Source of the DNA: an uncultured Pseudomonadota bacterium
GTDB taxonomy: Bacteria > Pseudomonadota > Gammaproteobacteria > Methylococcales > Methylomonadaceae
Direction of reading: 5' to 3'
Length of the DNA: 64,000 nt
NCBI GenBank assembly: GCA_903918375.1
Contig: CAIXED010000052.1
Span: 32,474-96,473 of the forward strand
Shown here: positions 16,099-26,333 of the stretch, one piece after another
Position numbering within the stretch: the stretch's first letter is position 1
How the letters are laid out: the number at the start of each line of letters is the position of its first letter
The notes under the pieces: generated by a model
What the model saw: the letters and a program-made list of their open reading frames with translations, nothing else
Told to the model about the DNA's origin: nothing
Databases searched by the model: none
Program-made: the position numbers and the translations under genes

Positions 16099-19000
16099 AT
16101 GAAACTGGAAAAAATCAAACTTGCAGGATTCAAATCCTTCGTCGATCCCACCACTATTCCGATTAATGGCAATCTGACCGCGATTGTCGGTCCTAATGGC
16201 TGTGGTAAATCCAATATTATCGATGCAGTGCGTTGGGTGATGGGCGAAAGCTCGGCTAAGCATTTGCGCGGCGGCAGCATGACCGACGTGATTTTCAACG
16301 GTTCATCAGGACGCAAGCCGGTCAGCGTGGCGTCGGTTGAGTTGATTTTCGATAACAGCGAAGGCAAAGCCGGCGGCGAATATTCGCAATACAACAGCAT
16401 TTCTATCAAGCGCCAAGTCAGTCGTGACGGCCAATCCTTGTTTATGCTCAACGGTTCACGTTGTCGGCGTAAAGATATTACCGATTTGTTTTTAGGCACC
16501 GGTTTAGGTTCGCGCAGTTATGCGATTATCGAACAGGGCACGATTTCGCGGATGGTGGAAGCCAAGCCGGATGATTTACGGGTGCATATCGAAGAAGCGG
16601 CGGGGATTTCTAAATATAAAGAGCGTCGTTCGGAAACTGAGACTCGGATGCGTCATACTCGCGAAAATCTGGAACGGCTCGATGATTTACGCGACGAAGT
16701 TGATAAACAAATCAAAAACTTGGCGAAACAAGCCGAAAAAGCCGAAAAATACACCGAATTAAAACAACAAGAACGCCGCTATAAACAAGAGTTGTTGGCG
16801 ATGCGTTGGCAAAATTTCCAACGTTCTGCTCAGCAATTAGAAGACAAATTACAAGCGGTTGCAGAAGAGCATAATCGCTTGTTTGTGTTGTTGCGGGATA
16901 CTGAAAAAGCCATGGAGTTAAAACGTGGCGAGCAAAAAGCCCAGCAGCAACATTTAGACGCTACTCAAGCCGATTATTATTCGGTGGTTGCTGAGGTGAG
17001 TCGCTTAGAACAGGCGATTAAGCACAATGAAAAAAGCCACGAAGAAACCCTGATTGAAATCAATCGCTTAAAACAGCAAGCCGAGCAAGCTCAAGAAGAT
17101 TGCGAGCAAGACCGTCAGCAATTAGAAGAAATTCGCCAGACTTTGCTGGAAGCCGAAGAAACCATGATTGTGGCGCGGGAGCGGGAAGAGGATTTACTGG
17201 GGATTCAGCAAGATGCTCATCTGCAAAAGCAGCAATGGCAACAGCAATGGGAAGGTTTTCTAGCTGAAAATGCCGGTTATCGCGAACAAGCCGAAGTGCA
17301 AAGAACTAAGCTGGTGCAATTGGATAATCAAAATCGCCAGTTGCAAATTCGCTTGGACAAATTAAACAGCGAGCGTGGTTTATTGTCGGATACTCAAGAT
17401 GCGTTTGAATTGGAAAGTTTGGAAAGTAGCATCGAGTTGATTGAAACCGAGCGTAGCCAGTTACAGGAACAATTAGAGGCCGTGTTACAAAATATTGCTG
17501 AATTGCGGCCTGAAATTAAGCAATTACACGACCAACTGCATCAAAATCGCGCTGAATTGCAAAAAGTGAATGGCAAAATCAGCTCTTTGGAATTGCTCCA
17601 GCAACACGCGATGGGCAAAGACAAAAAACAGCTGACTAATTGGTTAGAGCAAGTCGGTTTAGCCCAACAACCACGCTTGGCGGAATTTTTAGAAGCCGAA
17701 GCGGGTTGGGAAACGGCTTTGGAAACCGTGTTAGGTAGCTATCTGGAAGCGATTTGTGTTGATAGCGCTGAAAGCATTTTCAATGAATTGCAGGATTTGG
17801 GTAAGCAGTCCTTGATTGTGTTTGAAACCCATGCCGCCAATGGCGTTGAGCAAGCTGGGGTTAATTTAGCCAGTAAATTACGCAGTCGTTGGGATTTGTC
17901 GGGTTTATTGAGTGGGATTTATTGCGCTGACAATTTGCAGCAAGCGCGAGCGATGTCATTACAAGCTCATGAGTCGGTGGTGTTAGCTGATGGTACTTGG
18001 TTGGGTAAAGATTGGATCAAAATCAGCCGAGGCAGTGATAGCAAAGCCGGGGTTTTGCATCGCGAAAAAGAATTGCGCGAGTTAAAACAACGCCAAAGCG
18101 AGTTGCAGATGGCGATTGCTGAGGATGAGCAGCAAGTAGAAAGTAGCGAGCAAGCGCTGAAATCTGCTGAGGCGAATCGCGAACAATATCAACAACAAGA
18201 AAAACGTTTAAGTGCCGAATATTCAGCGAAAAGTGCCGAATACAGCGCACAGTCCGCCAGGTTTGAGCAGCAAAAACGCCGTTTAGAACAGTTGGATTTT
18301 GAGATTGACGAAATCAGTCAGCAACTGGCCGAAAATGCCGAAACCATTTCCGAAGCCGAATTAATCAAGCAAGATGCGGAACTGGCTTTGGGTGAGTTGG
18401 GCGATAAAAAAACCGAGCTTGAGCAATTAAGCCAGCAAATTCAGGCGCAACAGCAAAATACCGATGCTTCGGTCAACGAAGCGCGTCAGCATTTGCATCG
18501 CTTACACGCACAAATTGAGTCGTTAAAATCTTCAGAAGTGTTAACCGCCAAGCAGATTGAACGCTTGCAAATGCAGCATCAACAATCGGCGGATCGCATT
18601 GCTGAATTGGAAAATAAATTGCATTACAGTTTGTCGCCTTTGGACGATGAAAAAATGCAGTTAGAGCAATTGTTGGAGCAAAAACAAGCGTTTGAAGATA
18701 ATCTGCAAGCCGAACGGCAGTCGCAACAAGCCAATGAGCAAACTGTCACCGAATTAGCCGAACAATATTCGCAAACCCAGCGCGGCTTGGAAAAACAGAA
18801 AGAAGCGCTGGATAAAATTCGCTTTGAACAACAAGACAGCCGAGTGCGGCAGCAGACCATTGCTGAACAATTAGAAGAAGTTGATGCCGACCCCGAGGCG
18901 ATTTTGGCTAATATCGTTGCCGATGCCAGCGAGTCGAAATGGAAAATAGCGGTTGATGATTTAACGGCACAGATTGAACGCTTGGGTTCTATCAATTTGA

Positions 19001-19596
19001 CCGCGATTGAGGAATATAAAATTCAGTCGGAGCGGATGAAGTTTTTAAATGAACAGCATGATGATTTGATGGAAGCTTTGACGACTTTGGATCAGGCGAT
19101 TAGTAAAATTGATCGGGAAAGTCGTCAGCGTTTTACCGAAACCTTCGATAAAATCAATACCGGTTTGAAAGAAAAGTTTCCGAAATTGTTTGGTGGCGGT
19201 CAGGCTTATCTGGAATTGACCGAGCAAGATGTATTGGAAGCGGGGGTGAATATCATTGCCAGACCGCCGGGGAAACGTAATAGCTCGATTCATTTGTTAT
19301 CGGGTGGCGAGAAAGCTTTGACTGCGGTAGCCTTGGTGTTTTCGATTTTTGAATTAAATCCAGCGCCGTTTTGTTTGTTAGACGAGGTGGATGCACCTTT
19401 AGATGATGCTAACGTGGTGCGATTTTCCAAGATGGTCGAAGATATGTCGGCAAGTGTGCAGTTCTTGTACATTTCCCACAACAAAGTGACAATGGAAATT
19501 GCAAAACATCTAGCAGGTGTTACCATGAAGGAACCTGGCGTTTCCAGAATGGTAGCGGTTGATATTGAAGAAGCAGTGAGCATGGCAGAAAGCTAA
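16099..19596 (+). CDS. smc: Chromosome partition protein Smc
   Basis: A 1165-residue SMC ATPase that folds the chromosome. N-terminal head: Walker A VGPNGCGKSN at ~33-42. Two long coiled coils flank a hinge at roughly 500-660 (from GLAQQPRLAEFLEAEAG to the GLLSGIYCADNL region). C-terminal head: signature LLSGGEKALTAV and Walker B FCLLDEVDAPLD. The start at 16099 (MKLEKIKLAGFKSF) matches family N termini; an upstream in-frame ATG at 16015 would add an unconserved 28-residue extension. The zipA start overlaps its stop by one base. Gln-rich coiled coil, otherwise ordinary. Confidence 0.96.
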   Translation: MKLEKIKLAGFKSFVDPTTIPINGNLTAIVGPNGCGKSNIIDAVRWVMGESSAKHLRGGSMTDVIFNGSSGRKPVSVASVELIFDNSEGKAGGEYSQYNSISIKRQVSRDGQSLFMLNGSRCRRKDITDLFLGTGLGSRSYAIIEQGTISRMVEAKPDDLRVHIEEAAGISKYKERRSETETRMRHTRENLERLDDLRDEVDKQIKNLAKQAEKAEKYTELKQQERRYKQELLAMRWQNFQRSAQQLEDKLQAVAEEHNRLFVLLRDTEKAMELKRGEQKAQQQHLDATQADYYSVVAEVSRLEQAIKHNEKSHEETLIEINRLKQQAEQAQEDCEQDRQQLEEIRQTLLEAEETMIVAREREEDLLGIQQDAHLQKQQWQQQWEGFLAENAGYREQAEVQRTKLVQLDNQNRQLQIRLDKLNSERGLLSDTQDAFELESLESSIELIETERSQLQEQLEAVLQNIAELRPEIKQLHDQLHQNRAELQKVNGKISSLELLQQHAMGKDKKQLTNWLEQVGLAQQPRLAEFLEAEAGWETALETVLGSYLEAICVDSAESIFNELQDLGKQSLIVFETHAANGVEQAGVNLASKLRSRWDLSGLLSGIYCADNLQQARAMSLQAHESVVLADGTWLGKDWIKISRGSDSKAGVLHREKELRELKQRQSELQMAIAEDEQQVESSEQALKSAEANREQYQQQEKRLSAEYSAKSAEYSAQSARFEQQKRRLEQLDFEIDEISQQLAENAETISEAELIKQDAELALGELGDKKTELEQLSQQIQAQQQNTDASVNEARQHLHRLHAQIESLKSSEVLTAKQIERLQMQHQQSADRIAELENKLHYSLSPLDDEKMQLEQLLEQKQAFEDNLQAERQSQQANEQTVTELAEQYSQTQRGLEKQKEALDKIRFEQQDSRVRQQTIAEQLEEVDADPEAILANIVADASESKWKIAVDDLTAQIERLGSINLTAIEEYKIQSERMKFLNEQHDDLMEALTTLDQAISKIDRESRQRFTETFDKINTGLKEKFPKLFGGGQAYLELTEQDVLEAGVNIIARPPGKRNSSIHLLSGGEKALTAVALVFSIFELNPAPFCLLDEVDAPLDDANVVRFSKMVEDMSASVQFLYISHNKVTMEIAKHLAGVTMKEPGVSRMVAVDIEEAVSMAES

Positions 19597-20267
19597 TGGA
19601 TAAAGAATTATTAAGACTTGTGATTGTTTTAATCGGCCTGCTAGCGATGGTACTTATCGTGATGTGGCATTTTATAAAAGGTTTTCGCAGTAGCCGTGAT
19701 GCGTTGGATGACGAAGCAGATTACGATGATGCTGAGGATTTCGATCTCGACGAAGATGATGAATTTGCGGTTTTGCCAATTGATTTTGAGGATGAGGTTG
19801 ATGAAATTGACCAACCCGTTGCTCACAGCGAAGTAAAGCCAGCAGCGGTGGTGCCAAAAGCACCGCGTTATCACTTGCCAGGATTGATCGAATTTAGCAT
19901 TGTCGCTCGTGCTGATGAAGGCTTTAACGGTGAAGATTTATTTGAAGCCTTTGAAAATGTTGGACTTCGTTACGGTTCGGTGAAAGTGTTTGAACGTATC
20001 GATAGCCAACGAATGGTGGATTTTGCGGTAGCCAGTATGGCTGAGCCTGGTACATTCCCCGCTGATAATCTTGATCAATTCTTCTGCCCTGGCATCGTGT
20101 TTTTCATGCAACCACGCGAGCTCGATAATCCTTCTGCGGTATTTGAAGACTTTGTTGATACGATTCAAGCGCTTGCAGAACGATTAGACGGTGTGGCTTG
20201 GGATAATCAACGTCAACCTTTAACCATCGACACCATCGAACAGTTCCGCGACATATTGGCAGACTAA
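19596..20267 (+). CDS. zipA: Cell division protein ZipA
   Basis: A 223-residue bitopic inner-membrane protein that tethers FtsZ to the membrane. It has an N-terminal membrane helix (LLRLVIVLIGLLAMVLIVMW, residues 5-24), a short, very acidic linker (rich in Asp/Glu, ~38-72) and a C-terminal FtsZ-binding domain (~92-223) containing the strand ALQALAERL-like pattern AERLDGVAW near the end. The linker is much shorter than in E. coli ZipA (328 residues). TAATG coupling to smc is the standard gammaproteobacterial arrangement, though ligA, the usual next gene, is replaced here by lepA. Confidence 0.92.
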   Translation: MDKELLRLVIVLIGLLAMVLIVMWHFIKGFRSSRDALDDEADYDDAEDFDLDEDDEFAVLPIDFEDEVDEIDQPVAHSEVKPAAVVPKAPRYHLPGLIEFSIVARADEGFNGEDLFEAFENVGLRYGSVKVFERIDSQRMVDFAVASMAEPGTFPADNLDQFFCPGIVFFMQPRELDNPSAVFEDFVDTIQALAERLDGVAWDNQRQPLTIDTIEQFRDILAD

Positions 20268-20282
20268 TTCCTTTTAATTTAA

Positions 20283-20307
20283 AGACAATAGCTAGTTGCT
20301 ATTGTCT
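20283..20307. terminator. Hairpin between zipA and lepA
   Basis: A perfect 10-bp stem (AGACAATAGC / GCTATTGTCT) with a 5-base loop just after zipA. There is no downstream U-run on the + strand, so it may be a weak terminator or an mRNA end protector rather than a classical intrinsic terminator. Confidence 0.5.
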
Positions 20308-20329
20308 AGGTAACAACAAGAAAAACTAA

Positions 20330-22129
20330 GTGGATCAAAAACATATCAGAAATTTTTCCATCATCGCTCATATCGATCATGGAAAATCAACCCTAGCCGA
20401 TCGATTCATTCAAATTTGCGGTGGTTTAAGTGACCGAGAAATGGAAGCCCAAGTATTGGATTCCATGGATTTGGAAAGAGAGCGCGGGATTACCATCAAA
20501 GCGCAAAGCGTTACCCTCGATTACAAAGCCAGCGATGGCGAAGTCTATCAACTCAATTTCATCGACACCCCAGGTCACGTTGACTTTTCTTATGAAGTAT
20601 CACGTTCTTTAGCCGCTTGTGAAGGTGCTTTATTAGTGGTTGATGCCGCACAAGGCGTGGAAGCGCAAAGCGTTGCCAACTGCTATACCGCGATTGAGCA
20701 AGGCCTAGAAGTAGTGCCAGTGTTGAATAAAATCGACTTGCCTTCTGCCGAGCCAGAGCGGGTGATTACTGAAATCGAAGATGTCATCGGCATTCCGGCT
20801 GATGAGGCTTTAAAAATCAGTGCTAAAACCGGCATTGGGGTTGAAGCGGTACTGGATCAATTAATTCAAAAAATCCCACCACCAGCCGGTAAAGAAGATT
20901 GTGCTTTGCAAGCCTTGATTATCGATTCTTGGTTCGATAACTATTTAGGCGTTGTGTCTTTGGTGCGGATTGTGAACGGCAGTTTACGCAAAAAACAAAA
21001 AATTACCGTGATGTCGACCGGTAAATCGTTTTATGCTGAAAAATTAGGTGTTTACACACCGAAACAATTAGAAAAGCAACAGCTGAATACCGGTGAAGTA
21101 GGTTTTATCGTTGCCGGTATTAAAGATATTTTTGGCGCACCGGTTGGTGACACCATTACCTCGGCTGATAATCCAGCCACCGAAGTTTTGCCCGGTTTCG
21201 AGCAAGTTCAGCCACGGGTTTTTGCCGGATTGTATCCAGTCAGTTCCGATGACTTTGGCACCATGCGCGAAGCTTTAGACAAATTACGTCTTAATGATTC
21301 CTCGCTTAATTACGAAGCCGAAACTTCGCAAGCCTTGGGCTTTGGTTTTCGTTGTGGCTTCTTGGGCATGTTGCACATGGAGATTGTCCAAGAGCGTTTA
21401 GAACGTGAGTACAACATTGATTTGATTACCACCGCGCCAACCGTGGTTTACGAAGTGGAAACTCACGGTGGCGAAGTGTTGATGGTCGATAACCCATCAA
21501 AACTACCTGATGCTGGCGTGATTACCGAAGTTCGTGAGCCGATTATTTTGGCCAATATCTTGGTGCCACAAGCTTATTTAGGCAACGTGATTACCTTGTG
21601 TATTGAAAAACGCGGTGTTCAAAAGAATATGCAATATGTCGGTGGTCAAGTGTCGTTGAATTACGAACTGCCGATGAGTGAAGTGGTTCTGGATTTCTTT
21701 GATAGATTGAAATCGGTCAGCCGTGGTTATGCCTCGTTTGATTACGAATTTTTGCGTTTCGATCCAGCACCTTTGGTCAAACTCGATGTCTTGATTAATG
21801 GCGAAAAAGTCGATGCTTTGTCGATTATTGTCCATCGCGATCAAAGCCAAAATCGTGGCCGTGATTTAGTGGAAAAAATGAAAGACCTAATTCCACGTCA
21901 AATGTACGAGGTAGCGATTCAAGCGGCAATTGGCGCGAAAGTGATTGCCCGTTCTACGGTTAAAGCGATGCGTAAAAACGTGATCGCGAAATGTTACGGT
22001 GGCGATATTACCCGTAAGAAAAAACTGTTGGAAAAACAAAAGGCTGGTAAAAAACGTATGAAGCAAGTCGGCAGTATTGAGATTCCTCAAGAAGCGTTTT
22101 TAGCTGTGTTGCAAGTCGGCAAAGAGTAA
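20330..22129 (+). CDS. lepA: Elongation factor 4 (LepA)
   Basis: A 599-residue ribosome-associated translational GTPase, canonical length. G1 HIDHGKST, switch [10 protein letters not shown] and NKIDLP are all present near the N terminus; the C-terminal ~100 residues ([20 protein letters not shown] and the [21 protein letters not shown] basic stretch) are the LepA-specific domain that enters the peptidyl-transferase centre. It starts at GTG. It leads the lepA-lepB-rnc-era-recO run on the same strand. Confidence 0.96.
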   Translation: MDQKHIRNFSIIAHIDHGKSTLADRFIQICGGLSDREMEAQVLDSMDLERERGITIKAQSVTLDYKASDGEVYQLNFIDTPGHVDFSYEVSRSLAACEGALLVVDAAQGVEAQSVANCYTAIEQGLEVVPVLNKIDLPSAEPERVITEIEDVIGIPADEALKISAKTGIGVEAVLDQLIQKIPPPAGKEDCALQALIIDSWFDNYLGVVSLVRIVNGSLRKKQKITVMSTGKSFYAEKLGVYTPKQLEKQQLNTGEVGFIVAGIKDIFGAPVGDTITSADNPATEVLPGFEQVQPRVFAGLYPVSSDDFGTMREALDKLRLNDSSLNYEAETSQALGFGFRCGFLGMLHMEIVQERLEREYNIDLITTAPTVVYEVETHGGEVLMVDNPSKLPDAGVITEVREPIILANILVPQAYLGNVITLCIEKRGVQKNMQYVGGQVSLNYELPMSEVVLDFFDRLKSVSRGYASFDYEFLRFDPAPLVKLDVLINGEKVDALSIIVHRDQSQNRGRDLVEKMKDLIPRQMYEVAIQAAIGAKVIARSTVKAMRKNVIAKCYGGDITRKKKLLEKQKAGKKRMKQVGSIEIPQEAFLAVLQVGKE

Positions 22130-22133
22130 GTTT

Positions 22134-22910
22134 ATGGATTACGATTTTTCATTTTTTCTAGTCATCGCCAGTTTGGTGACTGGCGTGGTTTGGGGTGGTT
22201 TTTTACTCTATCTCAAATTAGTTCATAAACCTTATCCCACCGAAAACGAACCCTTGATGGTTGAATACGCGCGTTCGTTTTTTCCTGTGGTATTGGTGGT
22301 GTTACTGTTGCGCTCGTTTTTAGCCGAGCCATTTAGAATTCCATCGGGTTCGATGATGCCGACTTTGTTAATCGGTGACTTTATCTTGGTTAACAAATTT
22401 ACTTACGGCGTGCGTTTGCCAGTTTTGAATACCAAAATTATTGAAATTAGCGAACCTAAACGTGGCGATATTGTGGTGTTTCGTTATCCCAAACAACCGA
22501 CGGTTGATTACATCAAACGGGTAATTGGTTTGCCAGGTGATCGCATCGCTTATTTCGACAAAAAAGTCTATGTCAACGGCCAGTTGGCGGCACAAACTTC
22601 ACTAGGTCGTTATGAAGGTGTGGGTCAAGGCGCGAATATGACCGGTGCTGAGCATTTCGAAGAAAATTTGGAATCGGTCAAACATTCGATTTTGATTAAC
22701 CACGGCACCATTTCGGTTGAAGATGTGTTCGTGGTGCCGCAAGGTCAATATTTTGTGATGGGCGATAATCGCGATAACAGTAACGATAGTCGCTATTGGG
22801 GCTTTGTGCCGGAAGCTAATTTAGTCGGTAAAGCCTTTTTTATCTGGATGAATTGGGATTGGGAAAATAACGGTATCGCTTTTAATCGTTTAGGCACGGT
22901 GCTGGAATAA
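22134..22910 (+). CDS. lepB: Signal peptidase I
   Basis: A 258-residue inner-membrane serine protease that removes Sec and Tat signal peptides. Two N-terminal membrane segments (~8-27 and ~50-66) precede the catalytic Ser in IPSGSMMPTL, the general-base Lys in VDYIKRVIGLPGD, and the conserved box GDNRDNSNDSRYWG. It follows lepA after 4 bases, the classic lep operon. Confidence 0.95.
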   Translation: MDYDFSFFLVIASLVTGVVWGGFLLYLKLVHKPYPTENEPLMVEYARSFFPVVLVVLLLRSFLAEPFRIPSGSMMPTLLIGDFILVNKFTYGVRLPVLNTKIIEISEPKRGDIVVFRYPKQPTVDYIKRVIGLPGDRIAYFDKKVYVNGQLAAQTSLGRYEGVGQGANMTGAEHFEENLESVKHSILINHGTISVEDVFVVPQGQYFVMGDNRDNSNDSRYWGFVPEANLVGKAFFIWMNWDWENNGIAFNRLGTVLE

Positions 22911-22926
22911 TGCAAACTGACAGGCA

Positions 22927-22950
22927 AACACACCCGATGATAGGTGTGTT
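22927..22950 (+). promoter_or_regulatory. Hairpin covering the rnc ribosome-binding site
   Basis: AACACACC and GGTGTGTT can form a perfect 8-bp stem with an 8-base loop, ending directly at the GTG start of rnc. The only Shine-Dalgarno-like bases (AGGTG) lie in the 3' arm. It could damp rnc translation or be an RNase III target, by analogy with the autoregulated rnc leader of E. coli; the analogy is inference. Confidence 0.45.
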
Positions 22951-23634
22951 GTGATAAAAAAATCTGAACTATTGGCAAAAAAACTGGGGCTTAATTTTAA
23001 TCAGCCCCAGCTATTTACTACCGCTTTAACCCATCGCAGTGTCGGCGCTAACAATAATGAGCGTTTAGAGTATCTAGGGGACTCGGTTTTAGGCTTTGTG
23101 ATTGCACAAAATCTGTATGAACTGTTTCCGACAGCTGGCGAGGGGGCTTTGAGCCGCTTGCGCGCTAGTCTGGTTAATCAAACCTCTTTGGCTGAATTGG
23201 CGAGAAAGCATAATCTGGGTGATTATTTAATTTTAGGTTCTGGCGAACTGAAAAGCGGTGGTTATCGGCGCGATTCGATTTTGTCGGATGCTTTGGAAGC
23301 AATTATTGGTGCTTTGTTATTAGACCAAGGTATCGAGGTTTGTCAGCCGTGGGTTTTAAGTTTGTTCGCTGATAAATTGGCCGAGCTTAAAGTCGATAAT
23401 TGGACTAAAGACCCCAAAACCCGTTTGCAAGAATATATGCAAAGCCGCAGAAAAGAGCTGCCGGTTTATGAATTGATAGGCCAAACCGGTGCCGATCATG
23501 CGCAAACTTTTGAAGTTAAATGCACCATCTCTATTAATCAACTAAGCACCACCGGTGTGGGTATCTCCCGCAAAAGAGCCGAGCAGGCCGCGGCAGACAC
23601 GATGTTAAATCTTCTACAAAATCAAAATACATGA
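22951..23634 (+). CDS. rnc: Ribonuclease III
   Basis: A 227-residue double-strand-specific endoribonuclease that processes rRNA and mRNA. The catalytic signature NERLEYLGDSVLGFVI is at ~36-51, with the second acidic site DALEAIIGALLLD near 115. The C-terminal double-stranded RNA-binding domain runs from ~155 (DPKTRLQEYMQ) to the end (ISRKRAEQAAADTML). It starts with GTG directly after a small hairpin and overlaps era by 4 bases (ATGA). Confidence 0.95.
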   Translation: MIKKSELLAKKLGLNFNQPQLFTTALTHRSVGANNNERLEYLGDSVLGFVIAQNLYELFPTAGEGALSRLRASLVNQTSLAELARKHNLGDYLILGSGELKSGGYRRDSILSDALEAIIGALLLDQGIEVCQPWVLSLFADKLAELKVDNWTKDPKTRLQEYMQSRRKELPVYELIGQTGADHAQTFEVKCTISINQLSTTGVGISRKRAEQAAADTMLNLLQNQNT

Positions 23635-24521
23635 ATTGCGGATACGTCGCTTTAATCGGTAGACCCAACGTCGGTAAATCGACTTTGATGAATCATTTGT
23701 TGGGCCAAAAACTCAGCATCACCTCACGCAAACCACAAACCACTCGCCATCGGATTTTAGGGATTAAAACCACCGAAGCAGGGCAGGCGATCTTTATGGA
23801 TACCCCAGGTATGCATCAAGATGAGCAGAAAGTGCTGAATCGCTATCTCAACAAAACCGCTGATAGCACCTTATTGGGTGTCAACGTCGTAGTTTGGTTG
23901 TTGGATGGATTGTATTGGCATGACTACGACGAAAAGATTTTTAAGAAGCTCGAACAAGCCGGTTTGCCAGTGATTTTGGTGGTCAATAAAATCGACAAAA
24001 TCAAAGACAAAGAAGCGGTATTGGCGTTTTTTGCTGAAGCCAAGGAAAAGTACCCGTTTGAACAAATCGTTCCAGTGTCGGCGTTGAAAAGCCAAAATCT
24101 GGAAGTTTTGGAACAACAAATCATGTCTTTATTGCCTGAATCGGATTTGATTTACCCAGAAGACCAAATTACCGATAGACCAGAACGCTTTTTCGCTGCC
24201 GAAATCGTCCGTGAAAAACTGACTCGACGCTTGGGTGATGAATTGCCTTATGCCTTGACGGTCGAGATTGAACGCTATGAAGAACATCCTGAACTGTGCA
24301 AAATTTACGCGGCGATTTTAGTCGAGCGTAACAGTCAAAAATGCATCGTGATTGGCAAACAAGGCGAAATGCTGAAAAAAATCGGCACCGAAGCACGGTT
24401 AGATATCGAAAAACTGATCGGCCAAAAAGTCTATTTACAGCTTTGGGTGAAAGTCAAAAAAGGCTGGTCAGATAGTGAACGGGCTTTGCAAAGTTTGGGC
24501 TTTGTTGACACGATTGATTAA
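23631..24521 (+). CDS. era: GTPase Era
   Basis: A 296-residue ribosome-assembly GTPase that binds the 3' end of 16S rRNA. G1 GRPNVGKST, G3 DTPGMH and G4 NKIDK define the GTPase domain; the C-terminal KH domain carries the IGKQGEMLKKIG loop. Size is canonical. ATGA overlap with rnc is typical and gives translational coupling; recO begins directly at the base after its stop. Confidence 0.96.
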   Translation: MNCGYVALIGRPNVGKSTLMNHLLGQKLSITSRKPQTTRHRILGIKTTEAGQAIFMDTPGMHQDEQKVLNRYLNKTADSTLLGVNVVVWLLDGLYWHDYDEKIFKKLEQAGLPVILVVNKIDKIKDKEAVLAFFAEAKEKYPFEQIVPVSALKSQNLEVLEQQIMSLLPESDLIYPEDQITDRPERFFAAEIVREKLTRRLGDELPYALTVEIERYEEHPELCKIYAAILVERNSQKCIVIGKQGEMLKKIGTEARLDIEKLIGQKVYLQLWVKVKKGWSDSERALQSLGFVDTID

Positions 24522-25226
24522 ATGGATGAAGCGGTCGTTTATCTTCAGCCTGCGTATATTCTGCAGCACCGACCCTACCGCGAAACCAGCTTACTGCTAG
24601 AGGTTTTTACCCGCGATTTCGGCTTGGTTTCGCTGCTTGCCAAAGGGGTGCGCAAAGAAAAATCCAAAACCGCTGGTTTATTGCTACCGTTTGCCTTGCT
24701 GCAAATTTCCTATCTCGATAAAAACGAACTCAAGCTATTAACCAACGCCGAATTTTTAGAAGCCCATGATTTACAGCGACTGGGCTTGTATTGCGGTTTT
24801 TACGTCAACGAGCTAGTACAGCGGTTTTTACATAAACACGACCCCAATCCAGCGTTATTTGTCCGTTATCAGCAGTGTTTGCAAGCCTTATTGACTGACG
24901 ACAACATCGAACAAACCTTACGCTATTTCGAGTTAGATTTATTAGAACAAGCCGGCTATGCAATAGAGTTAGATGTTGATAGTCGCAGCGGCAAACCGGT
25001 TCAAGCCGAGCGACGTTATCAGTTTGAAGCCAACTTAGGCATGGTCGAACACACCACAGGCACGATTGACGGCCAAACTTTATTAGCGATTTCGGAACGA
25101 AGTGCGCTAGATTCAGTCGCATTAAGCCAAGCAAAACAGTTATTACGCACTTTACTGGCGCAGCATTTACAGGGTAAGCCCTTAAAAAGTAGGGCGGTGC
25201 TGGCCAAAGTTATTCAATATTTATAA
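24522..25226 (+). CDS. recO: DNA repair protein RecO
   Basis: A 234-residue protein of the RecFOR pathway that loads RecA on single-stranded gaps. It has the N-terminal OB fold (PAYILQHRPYRETSLLLEVFTRDFGLVS) and the mostly helical C-terminal domain; no four-Cys zinc site is present, as in other gammaproteobacteria. It abuts era without spacing and precedes pdxJ by 12 bases, the conserved era-recO-pdxJ order. Confidence 0.94.
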   Translation: MDEAVVYLQPAYILQHRPYRETSLLLEVFTRDFGLVSLLAKGVRKEKSKTAGLLLPFALLQISYLDKNELKLLTNAEFLEAHDLQRLGLYCGFYVNELVQRFLHKHDPNPALFVRYQQCLQALLTDDNIEQTLRYFELDLLEQAGYAIELDVDSRSGKPVQAERRYQFEANLGMVEHTTGTIDGQTLLAISERSALDSVALSQAKQLLRTLLAQHLQGKPLKSRAVLAKVIQYL

Positions 25227-25238
25227 AGACAACAGAAT

Positions 25239-25982
25239 ATGGAAAAACAAAACATTTTATTAGGCGTTAACATCGATCACGTCGCCACCATTCGTCAAGC
25301 ACGAGGCACCCGCTATCCTGAGTTGATTCAAGCTGCTTTAGTCGCTGAACAAGCCGGTGCTGACGGCATCACCGCCCATTTACGCGAAGATAGACGGCAT
25401 ATTCAAGATCGAGACATTGATTTGCTAAAACAAATGCTACACAGCCGTTTAAATCTGGAAATGGCGGTGACTGATGCAATGCTGACCATCGCCACAGAAG
25501 TGCGGCCAGAAGCTTGTTGTTTGGTGCCTGAAAAACGCGAAGAACTGACCACCGAAGGTGGTTTGGATGTCGCTGGATCACCCGCAAGAATGCGTGAAGC
25601 TTGTCAGGCGCTTGCGGCAGTGGATATTGAAGTGTCTTTGTTTATCGACCCTGAATTTAAACAAATTGAAGCCGCTGTTAAAGCCGGTGCGCCAGTGATT
25701 GAATTACACACTGGCCGCTATGCCGATGCTGAAACCAAGCAGATACAAGCCCAAGAATTACAACGGATTCGCGAAGCAGCGGCTTATGCTCATCAGCTAG
25801 GTTTACAAGTCAATGCCGGACACGGTTTGAATATCCACAACGTCGAAGCGATTTGCCAGATTCCGCAGATTGTCGAATTAAATATCGGCCATTCGATTAT
25901 TGCTCAAGCGATTTTTTCGGGTTTAGATCAAGCGGTGAGAGATATGAAACAGGTGATGGTTTTGGCGCGTGGGGCTTGTTAG
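25239..25982 (+). CDS. pdxJ: Pyridoxine 5'-phosphate synthase
   Basis: A 247-residue TIM-barrel enzyme that condenses 3-amino-1-hydroxyacetone phosphate with deoxyxylulose phosphate to form pyridoxine 5'-phosphate. Signature segments: [18 protein letters not shown] near the N terminus, [11 protein letters not shown], the active-site [10 protein letters not shown] and the GHGLN loop. Length is typical. It is the last gene of the lepA-pdxJ run; acpS, which often follows, is absent, and a repeat begins right after the stop. Confidence 0.96.
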   Translation: MEKQNILLGVNIDHVATIRQARGTRYPELIQAALVAEQAGADGITAHLREDRRHIQDRDIDLLKQMLHSRLNLEMAVTDAMLTIATEVRPEACCLVPEKREELTTEGGLDVAGSPARMREACQALAAVDIEVSLFIDPEFKQIEAAVKAGAPVIELHTGRYADAETKQIQAQELQRIREAAAYAHQLGLQVNAGHGLNIHNVEAICQIPQIVELNIGHSIIAQAIFSGLDQAVRDMKQVMVLARGAC

Positions 25983-25995
25983 CTGCTAAATTCCC

Positions 25996-26067
25996 GTAGG
26001 GCCGATAAGCAAAGCGCATCAGCCGTGAAGACCAACTTGGTGGATGCGCTTTGCTTATCTACCCTAC
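25996..26067. repeat. Hairpin-type intergenic repeat (GCGCATC family), full copy
   Basis: Arms of 25 bases (25996-26020 and 26043-26067) are inverted copies with two mismatches, built around GATAAGCAAAGCGCATC. The right arm recurs almost exactly as a direct copy at 26334-26358. The pair brackets a small AT-rich ORF. Confidence 0.7.
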
Positions 26068-26080
26068 CAACTATTATTTT

Positions 26081-26299
26081 ATGCAACCCATTCCAAAAAA
26101 AAATATATACATTTTTGCCTCTTTCATTACTATGTATTTGGGAGTTAATGGAATTTTAACTGGGAAAAGTTATTCAAGTCATTCGGGTTTGTTTGGATGG
26201 GTTGATATGTTATTTGATTATTTTTTTGGGTATAACGGTGGTAATTATTTTTCAATATTAGTTGGTTTGTATTTTCTTTTTCTTACATTCACTAAATAA
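26081..26299 (+). CDS. Small hypothetical membrane protein
   Basis: A 72-residue AT-rich ORF (start ATG 26081, MQPIPKKNIYIFAS) with two likely membrane helices, about residues 8-25 and 54-70, separated by a Gly/aromatic loop (SGLFGWVDMLFDYFFGYNGG). No family recognised. Upstream in-frame codons lie within the repeat and were not included. No good ribosome binding site is visible. It lies between two direct copies of a repeat arm, so it may be a passenger gene. Confidence 0.4.
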   Translation: MQPIPKKNIYIFASFITMYLGVNGILTGKSYSSHSGLFGWVDMLFDYFFGYNGGNYFSILVGLYFLFLTFTK

Positions 26300-26333
26300 A
26301 ATTGGAGAAACTTGATAGAAGGCCAACACGGTG

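Noticed and set aside
17000..19000. Long minus-strand frames opposite smc (e.g. 18624-18995)
   Set aside because: Ser/Cys-rich antisense of a Gln/Glu-rich coiled coil; no start signal or homology.
20283..20307. Riboswitch or leader upstream of lepA
   Set aside because: Only a simple 10-bp hairpin is present; no conserved riboswitch core could be seen.
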